Shown here piece after piece: positions 52,200 to 64,000 of a stretch of DNA of 64,000 nt. Numbering within the stretch: position 1 is the stretch's first letter; each line of letters begins with the position of its first letter. The stretch is taken from contig NC_092628.1 in the NCBI RefSeq assembly GCF_039555335.1, forward strand, positions 73,844,713 through 73,908,712, written 5' to 3'. This DNA is from Amphiura filiformis. Taxonomy: Eukaryota > Echinodermata > Ophiuroidea > Amphilepidida > Amphiuridae. Below the pieces are notes generated by a model, which saw only the letters and a list, made by a program, of their open reading frames with translations, was not told the DNA's origin and searched no databases. The translations under genes and the position numbers were made by a program.

Positions 52200-55100
52200 G
52201 CCAAGAATTGGTTTCTTCGAACAGATTCATCACTATTTCGCGTATTCATTATTAAAGTTTATTCTTGTGTAAAATCTAAACTTACTATTTTTATAGTATT
52301 GATTAATCTTTAATTGACAGTAAAGATTTATCATTTGTTTCACTTCCTTGATAGCTCAGTTGCCACAGATCCAGAGGTTCATATACGCTGGTCAACAAAA
52401 GCTGTTCAGTCCTTCACCATGTCAAGTGAAATAATGTGATATAATATTTTACAAGATTTCTTTTTAAGCAGTAGTCCTTGTGTGTACACACACAACGTCA
52501 AGTGTGTCCACAGGGCCCTTGTGCATATTAATACGTGCTGGGTGGTATGCAGTATGCTTAATATGTAAAAAGAAATAGGCAAAAAATTATAACTCAAACC
52601 TTCAGTAAAATTATATACTAATTTACATGAGGGAATAACAACTCAGAATAACACAAGATGGCAAGATTTACAACTCCCAAGTCATAATATGAGGGTCATT
52701 CAAAATGTTCTACCTCCACCCTAATCTAAACTTATGCATTAAAAAATCCTTTTTTATTACTGATCATCTTGCTGTTTGGTTACACATTTGATGTTGCTTT
52801 AGTTACTATCTGTTAGCATTTATAATCATAACACTTGCATATCAAGCTAATTTCATGGAAGGGATATACACACATTTTTATGTAAATGTTTTAAGATTTT
52901 TGACCACTTTTGATGTATCAAATTTTATTTTGGATTCCAAACAAAATCCAAAACAGTGGAAATGATGTAAATTTTAATAAAACATTTGTATAACAGGGAA
53001 TTAAATGCAAATGTAATATTTCCAAGGGAGTGTGTAAATTTCAAATGGAATACCTCACTGTTGGCAGATTCCTTACCTGGTCCAACACCCCGGCCCCCGC
53101 ACTCAGGGGGGAAAAAACACCCTTTTTTTAGCGATTTCGCGAATTATTTGCTTTTCGACAATACCCCTATTTTCGCTAAAACGCAAATGATATTTCTAAT
53201 ATACCCTTTTCTGACAGAAACGCGTAGGCTGCTTGATGAAAATTTTTCAATTTCCCGAACACGTGGTTTTGAAAAAACACCCCTTTTTTGTGTCTTTCGC
53301 GAATCGTGTTTCTTCATCTGAAAACGCCCCTTATTTCGCGAAATATTCGACGAGCATGAACACCCGCGGATGCACAGAGTGCGTCTTCTTGCCCTAGATC
53401 CCAAACCATACACATAAATATTATACAACTTCCCACCACAATGGCTAGATATATGACACAATTACAAACATGCCCTTGAAGATAACATGATGGATATCAG
53501 ACAATGAATTGTAAATATCATTGATAATTAAGGTAGGTGTGTCTAGTAGAGTGACTGTTTCCTTGCAGTGCACTGAGACTTTGAATGGTGCTTGCAATAT
53601 CATACTATTCCAGATCCAAAAATATAAACTTGAAATTGAAAGGGAATTTTGCTTTTCTAAATAACGATACAAAGAAATTTTGGGAAATATTCCTATCTTT
53701 ATTAAAAATTCTTAAATTTCATTGGAAATAAACATCTTTTCCAGGTCTGCAGGTATATGTCAGTTGCTATGCTTATTAATTGGACTATTATAAAATACAA
53801 TGAACATTACAAATAATGTTCAAAGTTGACAGTAGATTTCAATATGTGGAACTAGAGCTGTGCATTACGCACCCATCTCAAATAAACACACAGCCAAATG
53901 TAGCAACATGCATTAGATAGAAAATCAACACAGAAGATAACACCACCACTTGAAACGTTTCAATATATGAGTTAGAGCGTAAATTGTCATCAGAGAAAAA
54001 TGTTCCTCTTCATCTTAGAGAACAAACCAAATGGCAGACAAAGCCCTATCAGGATTACTATTGCAATTTTGTTATATGGCTGACACCCTCCCTCCCAGTC
54101 AAAAAATTACATGGTTTTATTAAAGTAACTTAATATTCAACTGCTTCTCCCTGACCAAACTAGTTTCAATCACTGGGCTCCGTCAACCTTTTGGTTTGTT
54201 CTCTTACAAGTACCCATTTTAAGGTGCATATCAACCTTTTTTTTAATAACATAACAGAAAACATCCCCACAGTGAAGATAGGTACATGATAATTATCCAA
54301 ACATTATTTTAAGAATAATACAAGACAAGTATAAGATTGTCTGTAATCCAAATATGAATCAATACATGCAACTCCATACAAAATTAATACAAAACATTGC
54401 ATTAAAAGAATACAAACACAGGTTTGTGATTTATCGTTTAAAAGTAAATAAAACATCTTTTCAATTAACTCTGAACAGAACCTCACATAATCCAACAAAA
54501 TCCAAAATAAGATTGTGTGATATCATTACAGGGTGCACTTAAATAACTTTAATAGAAGAATCACCAGCAATGAGCTATTGATCATCACCAACCAATAGAT
54601 TCTTTTTTTTTTGTGACCAAATGTACGAACCAGTTAATTGGTTAAAATGATTGCTCATTACTAGAAATTTTGCCCAAGCAAGAAGTACCTGACATGTTCA
54701 TTTTTGTCAATATCTCAAGGAATCCAGCATACCAATCAGGCTTTTGATTCATGAGATGAAATACACAAACTCATTTTCTGTTTTAATTCATAGCTTCATG
54801 AACCAAAAGCCATAGAATTTTCACTTGTATATTGATTATATTCTATGTTGTATGCATGTGTCACAAAAACTTATTTATTTGACACCACTAAACCATTCAG
54901 CAGTTCACTATATTGAACAACACATATTTATCCTCAATATCATATTGACATGATTTTTTTATTTTTGTAAGGTAATGTGGGGTCCAAAACATTCAAAAGT
55001 TTTCAATTATGAATATGAATTGTTAAAAAACAATCAGGTCTGCTCTTAATTGAAGTCCTTGGAATATTTATCATTACATGCATGTCACTTTTCACAAATG

Positions 55101-55765
55101 CTGTGAAGTTTAAAACATAAATTGCCAGTGCCCCTTTAACACACGGTACCTTGCAAATGTTACTGATGTATTTTCAAAAGGATTCATAACCTGTAAAACT
55201 GTTAAAAGTGAAGAGATAAAAAGAACATTGCTTAAATAACATTGTCTGTACTTCAACATCATCGTAGTCAATCACTATAAAACAATATCGGTTTACAGAT
55301 TGTAGCAAATAATAATAAATGGTACTTCCATTTAAAAATGCTCTGACAAAAGTAACTACAAACCATATTCCTTAAATTGCACAGAATCAACGAGGTCTGC
55401 TCTTTAAGTACCATGCCTGTTTTCTAAAGTTGTGGTTTTAGATTTTACAATTGACAGAAGTAGGTCTGATATTACTCAAGACAAAGAACATGTCATTCAA
55501 GTTTGAAAGTTTAGCATTCTGTTTGAGAAAGAGAAGTAGATTTTCAACAAGAAATTTGAAATATTGTATATAGGCCTGGTATTACCTGTTATGTTACGTC
55601 AGTGTATACCTGTTGTGTTAATAAGGAAAACAGACAAAATATTGCTATTAAGGATTAATTTTCAGATTTAAAAATCTAAAATAGGTATGTCCATTGAAGA
55701 AACAGCTTAAGTATATGTATAGAAATATTTACATGGCAAGTTGATGAGGCAAATGATCCAGAAAT
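52200..55765. other. No gene recognised
   Basis: AT-rich DNA. 53085..53400 is a GC-richer island with repeated CGCGAA and ACACCCCTTTTTT phrases, likely an old mobile element of unknown type. 53020..53055 resembles part of the 22.7-kb MITE. Otherwise nothing. Confidence 0.45.
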
Positions 55766-55773
55766 ATCTATTG

Positions 55774-56011
55774 CAATGGCGTGCCGACTGAGGGGAGGAA
55801 GCAAGTTCTTCCCTGGCTCAAAATACCGGGACAAAATTGACCAAAATTTGTGATGTGCATCTTTTTTTTGGCCTGGTTTAGAACACAATATCTTCATGTT
55901 GGCACATTTTAGCATTAAAATTGCAATCTCAGTCAGGTCATTTTGCTACAGGGTCCATGGGAAGATTTTGCAATTTTGCATCCCTTGGTAATTTTGCCTG
56001 GCACGCCACTG
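55774..56011. mobile_element. hAT-type MITE, 238 bp
   Basis: The ends are CAATGGCGTGCC and GGCACGCCACTG with an 8-bp duplication ATCTATTG / ATCTACTG (one mismatch; 55766..55773, 56012..56019). No gene is present. Confidence 0.82.
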
Positions 56012-56019
56012 ATCTACTG

Positions 56020-59000
56020 TTTGAAAAAGACATTAGATTTATAAAATGGACAAATGGGCAAAAATTGTAATTCAAGGACCTAAATTTAACCTTGAAGAAT
56101 TCAGTTGTTAGGAGTGTATAATTTAGAGTTACTATAGACTGTATCAAGACATTATTTTGGTCACTTCATGATATATCAACCATGCAAACATTTACTGATA
56201 TCATTCAACCCAGACAAACCATACACAATTATTTTACCTGTTTTGCCTTAGTAACACAACAGAATATTTTGATCTCTACAAAAAAACAACAACATTTCAT
56301 TGATCAACAAGTGCATTCTGAGTTATGGCCAGACACAATATATGTTATGGACTTTCAGGCAATTGTGTTCTTCAGTTTTATCAACATCTTTGGGCCAAAC
56401 AGGTGATCCACTGATGCTGTAAAGGATTTTCTTGTAACATAAAGAGCCTCTGTTAACTCAAAACTCATTATGCACGGCAAGGAACCTCTAACTTGAATCA
56501 TTAACACCTACCGTTTCCCTCACATAATAATTATTATATTAATATCTGTACATGCATTTGATGCAAAATCGTTCATAATATTTGGAACATGCAAATTTAT
56601 AGAACCTCACACAGTGGGTGATAGGTTTAAAAATAATCCCAGGTGGAAACACGTAAGTCTTCAAATGACCATGCTCAAGCTCCTGTAGGCAAATGTTATA
56701 TAGTTGCACCTGACTTGAACACAAGTTGAGTTGGGTGAGTCCTGCTGAATTTCACATAATGCTAGTAAATTACATCCGAATCACATAGTACAGTCGAACA
56801 CTTACAGAGTCACATGCAATGACTCAAGAAAGTGGATAAGTTCAGGATGAGTTTCATACCAGGCTTGGCAGTGAGTCACATCACAAAGTCAATTTACAAT
56901 TTACAAAGTGAGTCACAATGGGCCACTCAGGTACAATCTCACATTGAGCGAAAGATAGGTCAGAGATACTATTCACTTAATCCACAGCCACCAAAATAAA
57001 TGTGAAAATGACAGATGCTTTACAAAAAGTATATAGTTAGCCCATGTAAAATCCAAGTTATTTGCACAAAATGTGTCCTTCATGCTCAACGTGCTGGGTA
57101 CACTAGCCTAGCGTTGAAGTCTTGGCATGGAAAAATACAAGTGTGTATTACACTACTGGATGCTGGAGATGTGGCAGAGACTAGCTCCTACAAATTGGAG
57201 ATACAAAATTGTTGTGTAATCAGGTTTAAGTAGTTTGCATAGTGAATGCACAATTGACAACATCCGTCTAATCAAAATAAGCAACTAATGATTGGATGAG
57301 TTAGTGCCGCACTGAGTTATTAAGTTGCAGTGGATTTGAGCAGCCATGCTAGTTGGCAAACATGATGATGGTTAGTAGTGAGATGATGCTGATGTGAGTT
57401 TTACGGAGTTTTCTGTTCATCATTATAGCTATGTTAGCAAACCTATAATGATATTATTTTTATTTACTTTACAATGTTGTTGGCAGCAATTAAGTAGTTA
57501 TAGAAGTTATCAGTTACTGGTGATGAGATGAAAGTGCTGCTGATCGATGACCTACTTCTGAATCACTCACAGATATACTGTGAAAGCTTCACCTCCAGTC
57601 AGTGTTATCGTTTTATTTAATTGCTATACTTTATCCCTTGGTGTATTTTATGATCCATGCTGATATATGTTATATACACCCATGCTCCAATTAATGTACC
57701 ATTGGTCCCATTAATGTTAGTCAGGTTAGAAAGCCAGTTGAACTTTATCATAACTCCCTGTTATAACAAATTGAGATTTGTTTCTTTATTCTTTACAATA
57801 TCATAAGCAGTAAAGTATTATTGCAACAGGCCATGCATATAATAGTGCACTGCAGTGCAGGCAAAACATGCGCAAAATAGACACACATTCTTGGCAAATC
57901 ATAATCAAATAAGAAATATGAAAATAAATAAAAACACTCCCAGAATTTTGACAATTTGTATACAGGTACATCAAGAATAGTATGTTATAGAATACCAGTT
58001 CAACTGTGTACAGTGTACAGATCTTTTCAATGTTCTTCAATAGGCAATAAAAAAGGAAACATTGTTCTCATGGCTGTTCTCAAATCACTCAACTCTTTTT
58101 AAATTTGTAGCCTGAGCAGTAATACTTGAAAAATAAGTCAAAAGTCACTTATTGCAATCCAACTTGCAGTTCAATAGTGTAATACAATTGATTTTAATCA
58201 CCAAATTACATTTCAAGTGTTTTTCTTGAACAGATCACTGCAGATGGTATTAAATCAAACTTAAATTATTTTAATGCAGTTGCAACATATTTGTGTATCC
58301 CAAACTAAGTCAGAGTACAGTTAGATGATGCTATATCATGCAAGAAAAACTAAAAACCAAAACCCAAATGGCAGAGAGATTCAATGTCACAGGAATACTC
58401 AAACAGTGGGAGGAATTCAAGAAAACATAAAAGAGGCACCACACTTTAAAATACACATGCATACATGTATGCAGGCCATGCAGGGAGTTTTAGGGTATAT
58501 TTAGATCAATAACAGTATAATTTAGGATTTCAATTTGATGCGATAAGTAACTTAGAATAATAACACAATACTATATACTTTACTATTATAATGTCAGAAA
58601 AGTTCAGCCTTAAGGGTACTACACCCCCTGATAAATTGTGTGACTAACTTTGCATTTTTCTCAAAAAATAACTACACACTGGTAACAAAAGTTATGTATA
58701 TTATATAGGCAAGGAATCAAATTACTTTGCTGAAATTTCAGCGATTCAAGACAAGTGGTTCATAAATGTTAAGAGATGAGGTACATTCTAGCGGTACCTC
58801 TTTTCTTATCATAAATAATGTACCGCTTGTCTTGAGTCACTGAAATTCCAGTGTAGTAACTGGATTCCTTGCCCTTATAATATACATAACTTTTGTTACC
58901 AGTGTGTTATTATTTTTTGAGAAAATGCAAAAATAGTCATAAATTTATCAAGGGGTGTAGTATTACCACCTTATTGAAGACTATGTCCAAATTAGTAGTG

Positions 59001-61177
59001 ATCAAATTATATGAATGGTAAAACAGCCAATTATGATACAATTCAGAAAAAAAAAATTTGTCGTGTTACAAATGTCTTGTGATATTGATGTGATTTTTGA
59101 TGTTACAATGTTAGCATTTTCTGTTCCACTCATACATGTATACAGTATTGTCAGCTCATCTTCAAAAAGCATATGATAAATGTACCATATGTTTATATCC
59201 ATCTGATTTTCTTTTAACTTCCACAAACTCATAAAAATAAAAAGTAATGTGCATTTTATAAACTAGTACGCGGAGCAAAATAGTAGCTAAAGAATTGACA
59301 CTCAACAAGTAAAACATCAACATAAAATTATGTGATATACTTAATAAGTAATTATTTGCCAAAATGTTTTTTAATCTTTACTTGAGCACTACATCTTTTA
59401 TGGGTTTTTTTTCCTGAATTAATGAATATGTGTTTTAAATACATGTATGACAACAAAATAATTATAAAAGGTAAATGCATATATACAAGTTGCCATGAAA
59501 TAAATATTTTTTATATGTAACATGATCTGGTCCTTGGAAGCCAAAGAAGGCATTTTTGAAAATTGAGTTACTATAATTATCACCTTATACAAACATTAGG
59601 CTATCATATACTGAAAATACCAAAGGTATAGAGCATACCTGGTTCTAAAGTTACGAAATTTTGTGATGTCTATTTCTTATGTATTTTATTGTTTTTTACT
59701 CCATATTTTTGCCTCTATCTTAATTTCAAATTTGCTGCTTTTGGCCTCCATGGAGATCATGTCAGACATGATTTATGTACACAATATTGTGATTTGCAGT
59801 ATTATTTAGATGATGTATATGTACAGTATATAATACAAAGTTGGAAAATGTCTCTAATCAGGGATGCCAATAAAAAAAATTACAAGGTCAACCAGATTTG
59901 CTTTAATGCAGTCAAAGGGACATAGGCCCCTTAAACGTAACTCATAATGTCAGAATTACACCCAACTGAAACTAATTTTTGAAATACCATGTTTTCAAAA
60001 TTTTGGAAACTGATTGTCACAAATAGATAGCATGAATCAAAATTGATTCATGTAAATGTTATCAGTTGCTAAAGCAGTAAATTTGCAAATATCACATGAT
60101 TTTCAACAAGTTTATTCAAGCACTCTGTGACAAACTGAGATCATTGTTAAATTCTGGTTCTCTTTTGGGCTGTTGGACAATTTTCTTATTTTAATATCTA
60201 AGTGAAGTTTGTAACAATATTAATTTCTTTAGGTTATTGGTATACTCTCCATTTTATTCTTTCCATCAAGTCGGTCTAGGAAGAAAATCTTTCATCCAAG
60301 CAAAGATGATAATTTTATTCCTTACCGGACTCAAGGGAAGGAATAAAATTGCTATCACTAGAAACAATATGTGACCATTTCTATATGTTTTTTGTTTTGA
60401 AACAAGCTGGCTGATGTTGTAAAGATAAAGACTAGTAATGACATAGTAGTGCCTTTCTCTTTACTTTATTATGTTTAAGTTCTTGTTATGTGAACTACAC
60501 TAAGGCACTGTACAGTACAAATTAGCATATTTGTTGAATATATTAAGAAGAGTCCTTTAATATAGTTACATGACTGAATATCGCCATAAAATACATCATG
60601 GGCATTTTCCTTGATGCTACAATTTGTTTGACAGCATTAAAATAATTGGCTTTAATGTTAAATTTACTCCAAACTGAATTTGGTGGGGGATAAAAATATC
60701 ATCAACCCAATTTTAAGTAATCATGTTTACGAGTTGGTTTAATCAATATAGGATTTGTGACACTATCATGCACCTATCACAGTATCTTTGGAACACTATG
60801 CCCATTAAAATGTTAAAAATCTACATATTGGCCAAATTATTCAATTTATTTTTAAATTTTGGTCCTCTTACTTTCATCCTTCCCCTGCTTGCCAACTACT
60901 GGTGCCGATAATGCTATGTGTACAAATGTACTTATTTAGCAACAAATTGAATATTTCTGAGGTTTCAATAATTCAGCTGTTGGGATTCAATGGACGGTAA
61001 AAGTGGCATGAATTTAGGATGGCTGTTTAGTAAACAGTCATCATTATATCAGCTGCATACTTCAATAGAATGCCTGATTTTAAGTAATTTTAGTACTGAA
61101 ACAAATTATAACATACATTATTTAATAGATTTATATTCCAACTTAAATCAAACAAGTACATCTTCTTTCTATTTTCC
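56020..61177. other. Downstream of LEPROT; mostly featureless
   Basis: On the minus strand this follows the LEPROT stop codon, so its right part should contain the 3' UTR; the poly(A) site could not be chosen among many AATAAA-like words. Apart from the palindromic MITE at 58614..58970 no gene, RNA or repeat was recognised. Confidence 0.5.
58614..58970. mobile_element. Palindromic TTAA-type MITE, 357 bp
   Basis: GGGTACTACACCCCCTGATA at the left mirrors TATCAAGGGGTGTAGTATTA at the right; inside, AAAGTTATGTATATTATA pairs with TATAATATACATAACTTT. TTAA precedes it and TTAT follows, a near TTAA duplication. Confidence 0.8.
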
Positions 61178-61294
61178 TCACCAGACTTGGAATTCAAAAT
61201 CATCATTTCTGTTGAAGATCATAAAGAATATCAGGATTGTTATGAAACACCATGTGTTGCCAGCTAAAACTAACACACACGCTCCCCATTGAAT
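61178..61294 (-). CDS. LEPROT/LEPROTL1: LEPROT-like terminal coding exon
   Basis: It reads IQWGACVLVLAGNTWCFITI, LIFFMIFNRNDDFEFQVW and TGA. This is the last membrane segment and the short cytosolic tail; the family ends similarly (GRGDDFSWEQW). The acceptor is ATTTCAG at 61295. Confidence 0.95.
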   Translation of the reverse strand: MQWGACVLVLAGNTWCFITILIFFMIFNRNDDFEFQVW

Positions 61295-63807
61295 CTGAAA
61301 TGAAGAAAACAAAAGCAATGATTGTAATAAATACAAACACAAAAGTGTAGTACTTGTATTACTAAATCGATCTTATAAGATATATTTAATGTCTCAGAAA
61401 ACATCTAGTAAGCCATTAAATAAGTAACACTCAGGGCTTCAAGCCACCCTTTGCAAAAAATATAGGAAGAATATAGGAACATTTTGAAAATACAGGACAA
61501 ATATATAGGACAATGGAAGTCAAATACAGAGGGTTTTAGAGACCAATAAGTATTGTTAAGGGGGGAAAAGTCCAAAAGATAAAGAAGTTAAATTTTTCAT
61601 GCTGGCACATTCCCTTGCCAAATTTTTCAGCACAAAATCAATTGAAAGAACATTTTAAGACCGATATTCAACATCAAAATTTATTAGTGGTAGGCCTTAT
61701 TTGTCCAAAACTCCGCCCGCAATTGTTTCAACCATTGGGGGCGGGGCCATTATGTATCCTTAGCACTGGGCGCCACAACCCCTATGCCACTGCCCACGTC
61801 TAAGACATTCTCTGGGGGGGTAGGGTGCCAAGTTTTTGAGATTGCTCATTTTATCACCATTGTCGTTTATCGCAATAATTTTTGCTGACGGTAAATGATA
61901 AATATTTGCAATACACATGCCTGTAAGGAAGACAAGGTGGTGCACAGACCACTTGAGTGTTTTTCAAAAGCTGTCCAAGTCATAACAAAAACTTGATTCA
62001 ACCAGTACTTACTGTGCCTGTGTGAACAAGAACAAGCGGTAGTCCATACGCCGATGTTACAATACCAGTTGTTATAAATAAGCAGAGTTCTTGTAACGCA
62101 CTGCTTGCTGCTCCCAGGCTATCTGAACCAGCAATTCTTTGTGCTATCAGCAAGGGGATTGGTGATAAAACATAAAATACTAACACAAATAGAGGCCACC
62201 AAATTCTGTATGAAGAAAAATAATTGGAAAAACATTGAAATATTTTGACCTAATAGTCAAAATAAAATAGATGATCAAATGGAGGCAACCAGAGGCCACC
62301 TGATTACATACACTGGGAAACTGAATTCAGTGACTATTTCTAACACACACATATTTATAAAGGGGGGTTCTTGCCCCTACATGTATATTGAAATGAAACA
62401 TGTATTCCCATCCCAGTTGGGTCTCATAAAGGGTTTATAATCCAGGTCTGTTGCAAATTCTATTCTATCGTATTTTTTTTTTTCTTTATTCAGAAAAATT
62501 ATGTATTTTAGAATGGAGATTCACCCTCTTCTTACTATGGGGATGGTTGTTAGCACCCCTGTGGATTCTGCTGTGCATTCAAAAGTAAAACACTAAAACA
62601 AGCAACGTTGGAAATAGCTTGTATCGCGTGCTATGTACAATTTTATCAATTTGCTATACAATTTTATCAATTTGCTACACAATTTTGGAGTTGTGTAGCA
62701 TTTTTATGCCATAGACTTACACACTGAAGTATGTGAATGTACTAAGTGAAAAGTAACGAAAGCACAGTTTTTGTATAGCGCAAACACATCAGATGATACC
62801 TCACTGCGCTGCCCCCCTAAATCTAAAAATTATTAATTTGTCACCCTCCATATATTGGGAATGTGTAAGCTCGGGGCTGAACTCTGACCCTCTACTTTTG
62901 GACCTTACTCCTACCCCTGACTACACTGCAAATTATTTTTCACCCCCGAGATTTAATTTTCACCCCATGTATTTGGATTTTCTGCAAGCTCGGGAGTGAA
63001 AAACACGGGAAAACAACCCCCGACTTTCGGGCTTTAATGCTACCCCTGATTACCATTAGTATTACTAAACACAGCCAAAAAAGAAAGTCTCCAGTAGTTC
63101 CATCCCCATTTAATCAGATTCGGATGAGTTTATGGCAAAATAATTTATATAATAATTTTCTATACACTTTCCTGCGAAGATTGATACCAAATTTGATATC
63201 AAAAGTTTGATCATCATGAGCAAAGGAGCCGTTGCTTGGAAATTCGTGCAATTTTAAAAATGACAAATTACGAATTGACCACGGAAAAATCAATGCATGG
63301 TATCAGTTTATTATGTGGCCTGAAGCATGCCCGTACAGGAATCATTGTACACTTGCCTGCGCACAATTGAAAGAGCGGGGTATTTGATTTGCATTTTGAC
63401 ATGCATGGGCAAACCTTTAACCTGCCGGCCTATTCAGGCGACGTAATTCTTGGCACTGATACAATTCCCTATGTCATTTTTAAAATTGCACGAATTTCCA
63501 AACAAATGTTTTTATGCTCACGATGATTAAACTTTTGATATCAAATTTGGTATCAATCTTCGAAGGAGAGTGTATAGAAAATTAATATATAAATTATTTT
63601 GCCATAAACTCATCAGAATCTGATTAAATGGGGATTAAACTACTGGAGACTTTCTTTTTTGGCTGTGTTTATTAGAGAAACTTATTGTAGTTACTGCATA
63701 CCAAATGTACATCCAAGCATGGTACTTACTGATGAAATATAGGTAGTGCACAAGCCAATACCACCAGAAGTAACCCTATTGATGCTGAGAATGCTAGACC
63801 AACCAAA
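61178..63807 (-). CDS. LEPROT/LEPROTL1: LEPROT/LEPROTL1 (Vps55 family) gene, last three coding exons
   Basis: This is a small four-pass membrane protein of endosomes and Golgi that influences cell-surface receptor traffic (the leptin and growth-hormone receptors in vertebrates; Vps55 in yeast acts in late-endosome transport). The exons 63730..63807, 62013..62205 and 61178..61294 join in frame and give 128 residues to a TGA; vertebrate members have 131. Visible: WWPLFVLVFYVLSPIPLLIA (family VYWPLFVLIFHAISPIPHFI), ELCLFITTGIVTSAYGLPLV, and IQWGACVLVLAGNTWCFITI, ending in an acidic Asn-Asp-Asp-Phe-Glu stretch and Trp. Only the first few codons are missing, beyond the right edge or the upstream intron. 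No break is seen. Confidence 0.95.
61620..61845 (+). mobile_element. Degraded relative of the hAT MITE at 28287
   Basis: AATCAATTGAAAGAACATTT, TAAGACCGATATTCAAC and TTAGTGGTAGGCCTTATTTG are shared with 28431..28510. The ends have decayed; a CACTG-like remnant is at 61789. It lies in a LEPROT intron. Confidence 0.7.
62013..62205 (-). CDS. LEPROT/LEPROTL1: LEPROT-like middle coding exon
   Basis: It reads IWWPLFVLVFYVLSPIPLLI, AQRIAG..., ELCLFITTGIVTSAYGLPLV, LVHTGT. The acceptor is TTCATACAG at 62206 and the donor GTAAGTAC at 62012. It holds two to three membrane segments and the conserved Ser-Pro-Ile-Pro. Confidence 0.96.
63065..63672. mobile_element. Palindromic MITE, about 608 bp, in a LEPROT intron
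   Basis: CTAAACACAGCCAAAAAAGA at the left mirrors TCTTTTTTGGCTGTGTTTAT at the right, with TA just outside each end (TA target, mariner-like). The inverted arms of about 200 bp include GATACCAAATTTGATATCAA / TTGATATCAAATTTGGTATC. The centre is about 200 bp, GC-richer, without a gene. Confidence 0.8.
63730..63807 (-). CDS. LEPROT/LEPROTL1: LEPROT-like upstream coding exon
   Basis: It reads LVGLAFSASIGLLLVVLACA, LPIFH, with split codons at both ends (CA|A gives Gln). This is membrane segment 1 (family [20 protein letters not shown]). The acceptor is TGCTTCACAG at 63808. Confidence 0.93.
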
Positions 63808-63956
63808 CTGTGAAGCAAAAAAAATCATAGCAAAATACAAATTACATACATGTATAATGTGACCAGCTTCAACAAAAGTTGGAGGCATGTTTTTGAGTGA
63901 TAGGTCTTTAAAGATGACATTCGCATAAACAAAAATCAAATTTTGGAATTCTTAAG

Positions 63957-64000
63957 GGATCTAAAATGAGCGTTTATTGCGTTTCGACAGTATTTTTTGT
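63957..64000 (+). mobile_element. Start of a third TTAA-type palindromic MITE, cut by the window edge
   Basis: TTAA (63953..63956) is followed by GGGATCTAAAATGAGCGTTT and more, identical in its first 40 bases to the start of the element at 16992. Confidence 0.85.

Noticed and set aside
1-64000. CRISPR arrays or bacterial-type defence or biosynthetic systems
   Set aside because: The tandem repeats seen have no spacer structure and the DNA is plainly eukaryotic with spliced genes.

Overview
This is a eukaryotic, intron-bearing, AT-rich and repeat-dense piece of a metazoan genome. The two host genes, the echinoderm/hemichordate-like mix of small DNA transposons and the families of transposon-associated proteins suggest a marine invertebrate, most probably a deuterostome. 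That placement is an inference; nothing in the window fixes the species.

Two host genes are read with confidence, both on the minus strand. (1) A NOX2-type NADPH oxidase (CYBB/NOX1-3 group) occupies 14593..29652 as 13 coding exons. All junctions obey GT-AG and all phases join, giving 563 residues that run from the first membrane segment to the terminal Asn-Lys-Glu-Asn-Phe and stop. Only the short first coding exon (about 15 codons by comparison with human NOX2) was not found. (2) A LEPROT/LEPROTL1 (Vps55 family) gene occupies 61178..63807 as its last three coding exons; its first exon lies beyond the right edge. About 31.5 kb of repeat-filled DNA separates the two genes.

Layout. 1-11 kb: a graveyard of nested mobile-element or transposon-associated genes on the plus strand (a hAT-like fragment, a DUF7869-type transposase-like gene split by an 800-bp foldback element, an HTDGT-type unknown, a P2X7-C-like domain with a triplicated 85-bp segment, and two copies of a DUF7869-type C-terminal part, one split by a 5'-truncated LINE). 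11-14.5 kb: intergenic, with three MITEs. 14.6-29.7 kb: the oxidase gene, whose introns carry many MITEs, SINE tails and a striking 1.06-kb palindromic satellite element with a target-site duplication. 29.7-33.8 kb: an old Ty3/Gypsy integrase fossil carrying a hAT MITE, another hAT MITE and a possible solo LTR. 33.8-41 kb: a complex of a 1.24-kb tandem duplication, an array of 108-bp repeats, a 1.8-kb inverted repeat and outer inverted repeats. 41-61 kb: SINEs, a decayed mariner, nested MITEs, and long stretches with nothing recognisable, part of which may be the 3' UTR of the LEPROT gene. 61-64 kb: the LEPROT exons and a palindromic MITE; a TTAA-type MITE begins at the right edge.

The two host genes do not form a pathway together: one makes superoxide at membranes, the other belongs to endosomal/receptor-trafficking membrane proteins. 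The strongest structural observations are the many insertions proved by exact 8-bp target duplications, and the foldback satellite at 21.1-22.2 kb, whose empty site is preserved in a neighbouring paralogous repeat. No CRISPR array, operon or prokaryotic system is present.
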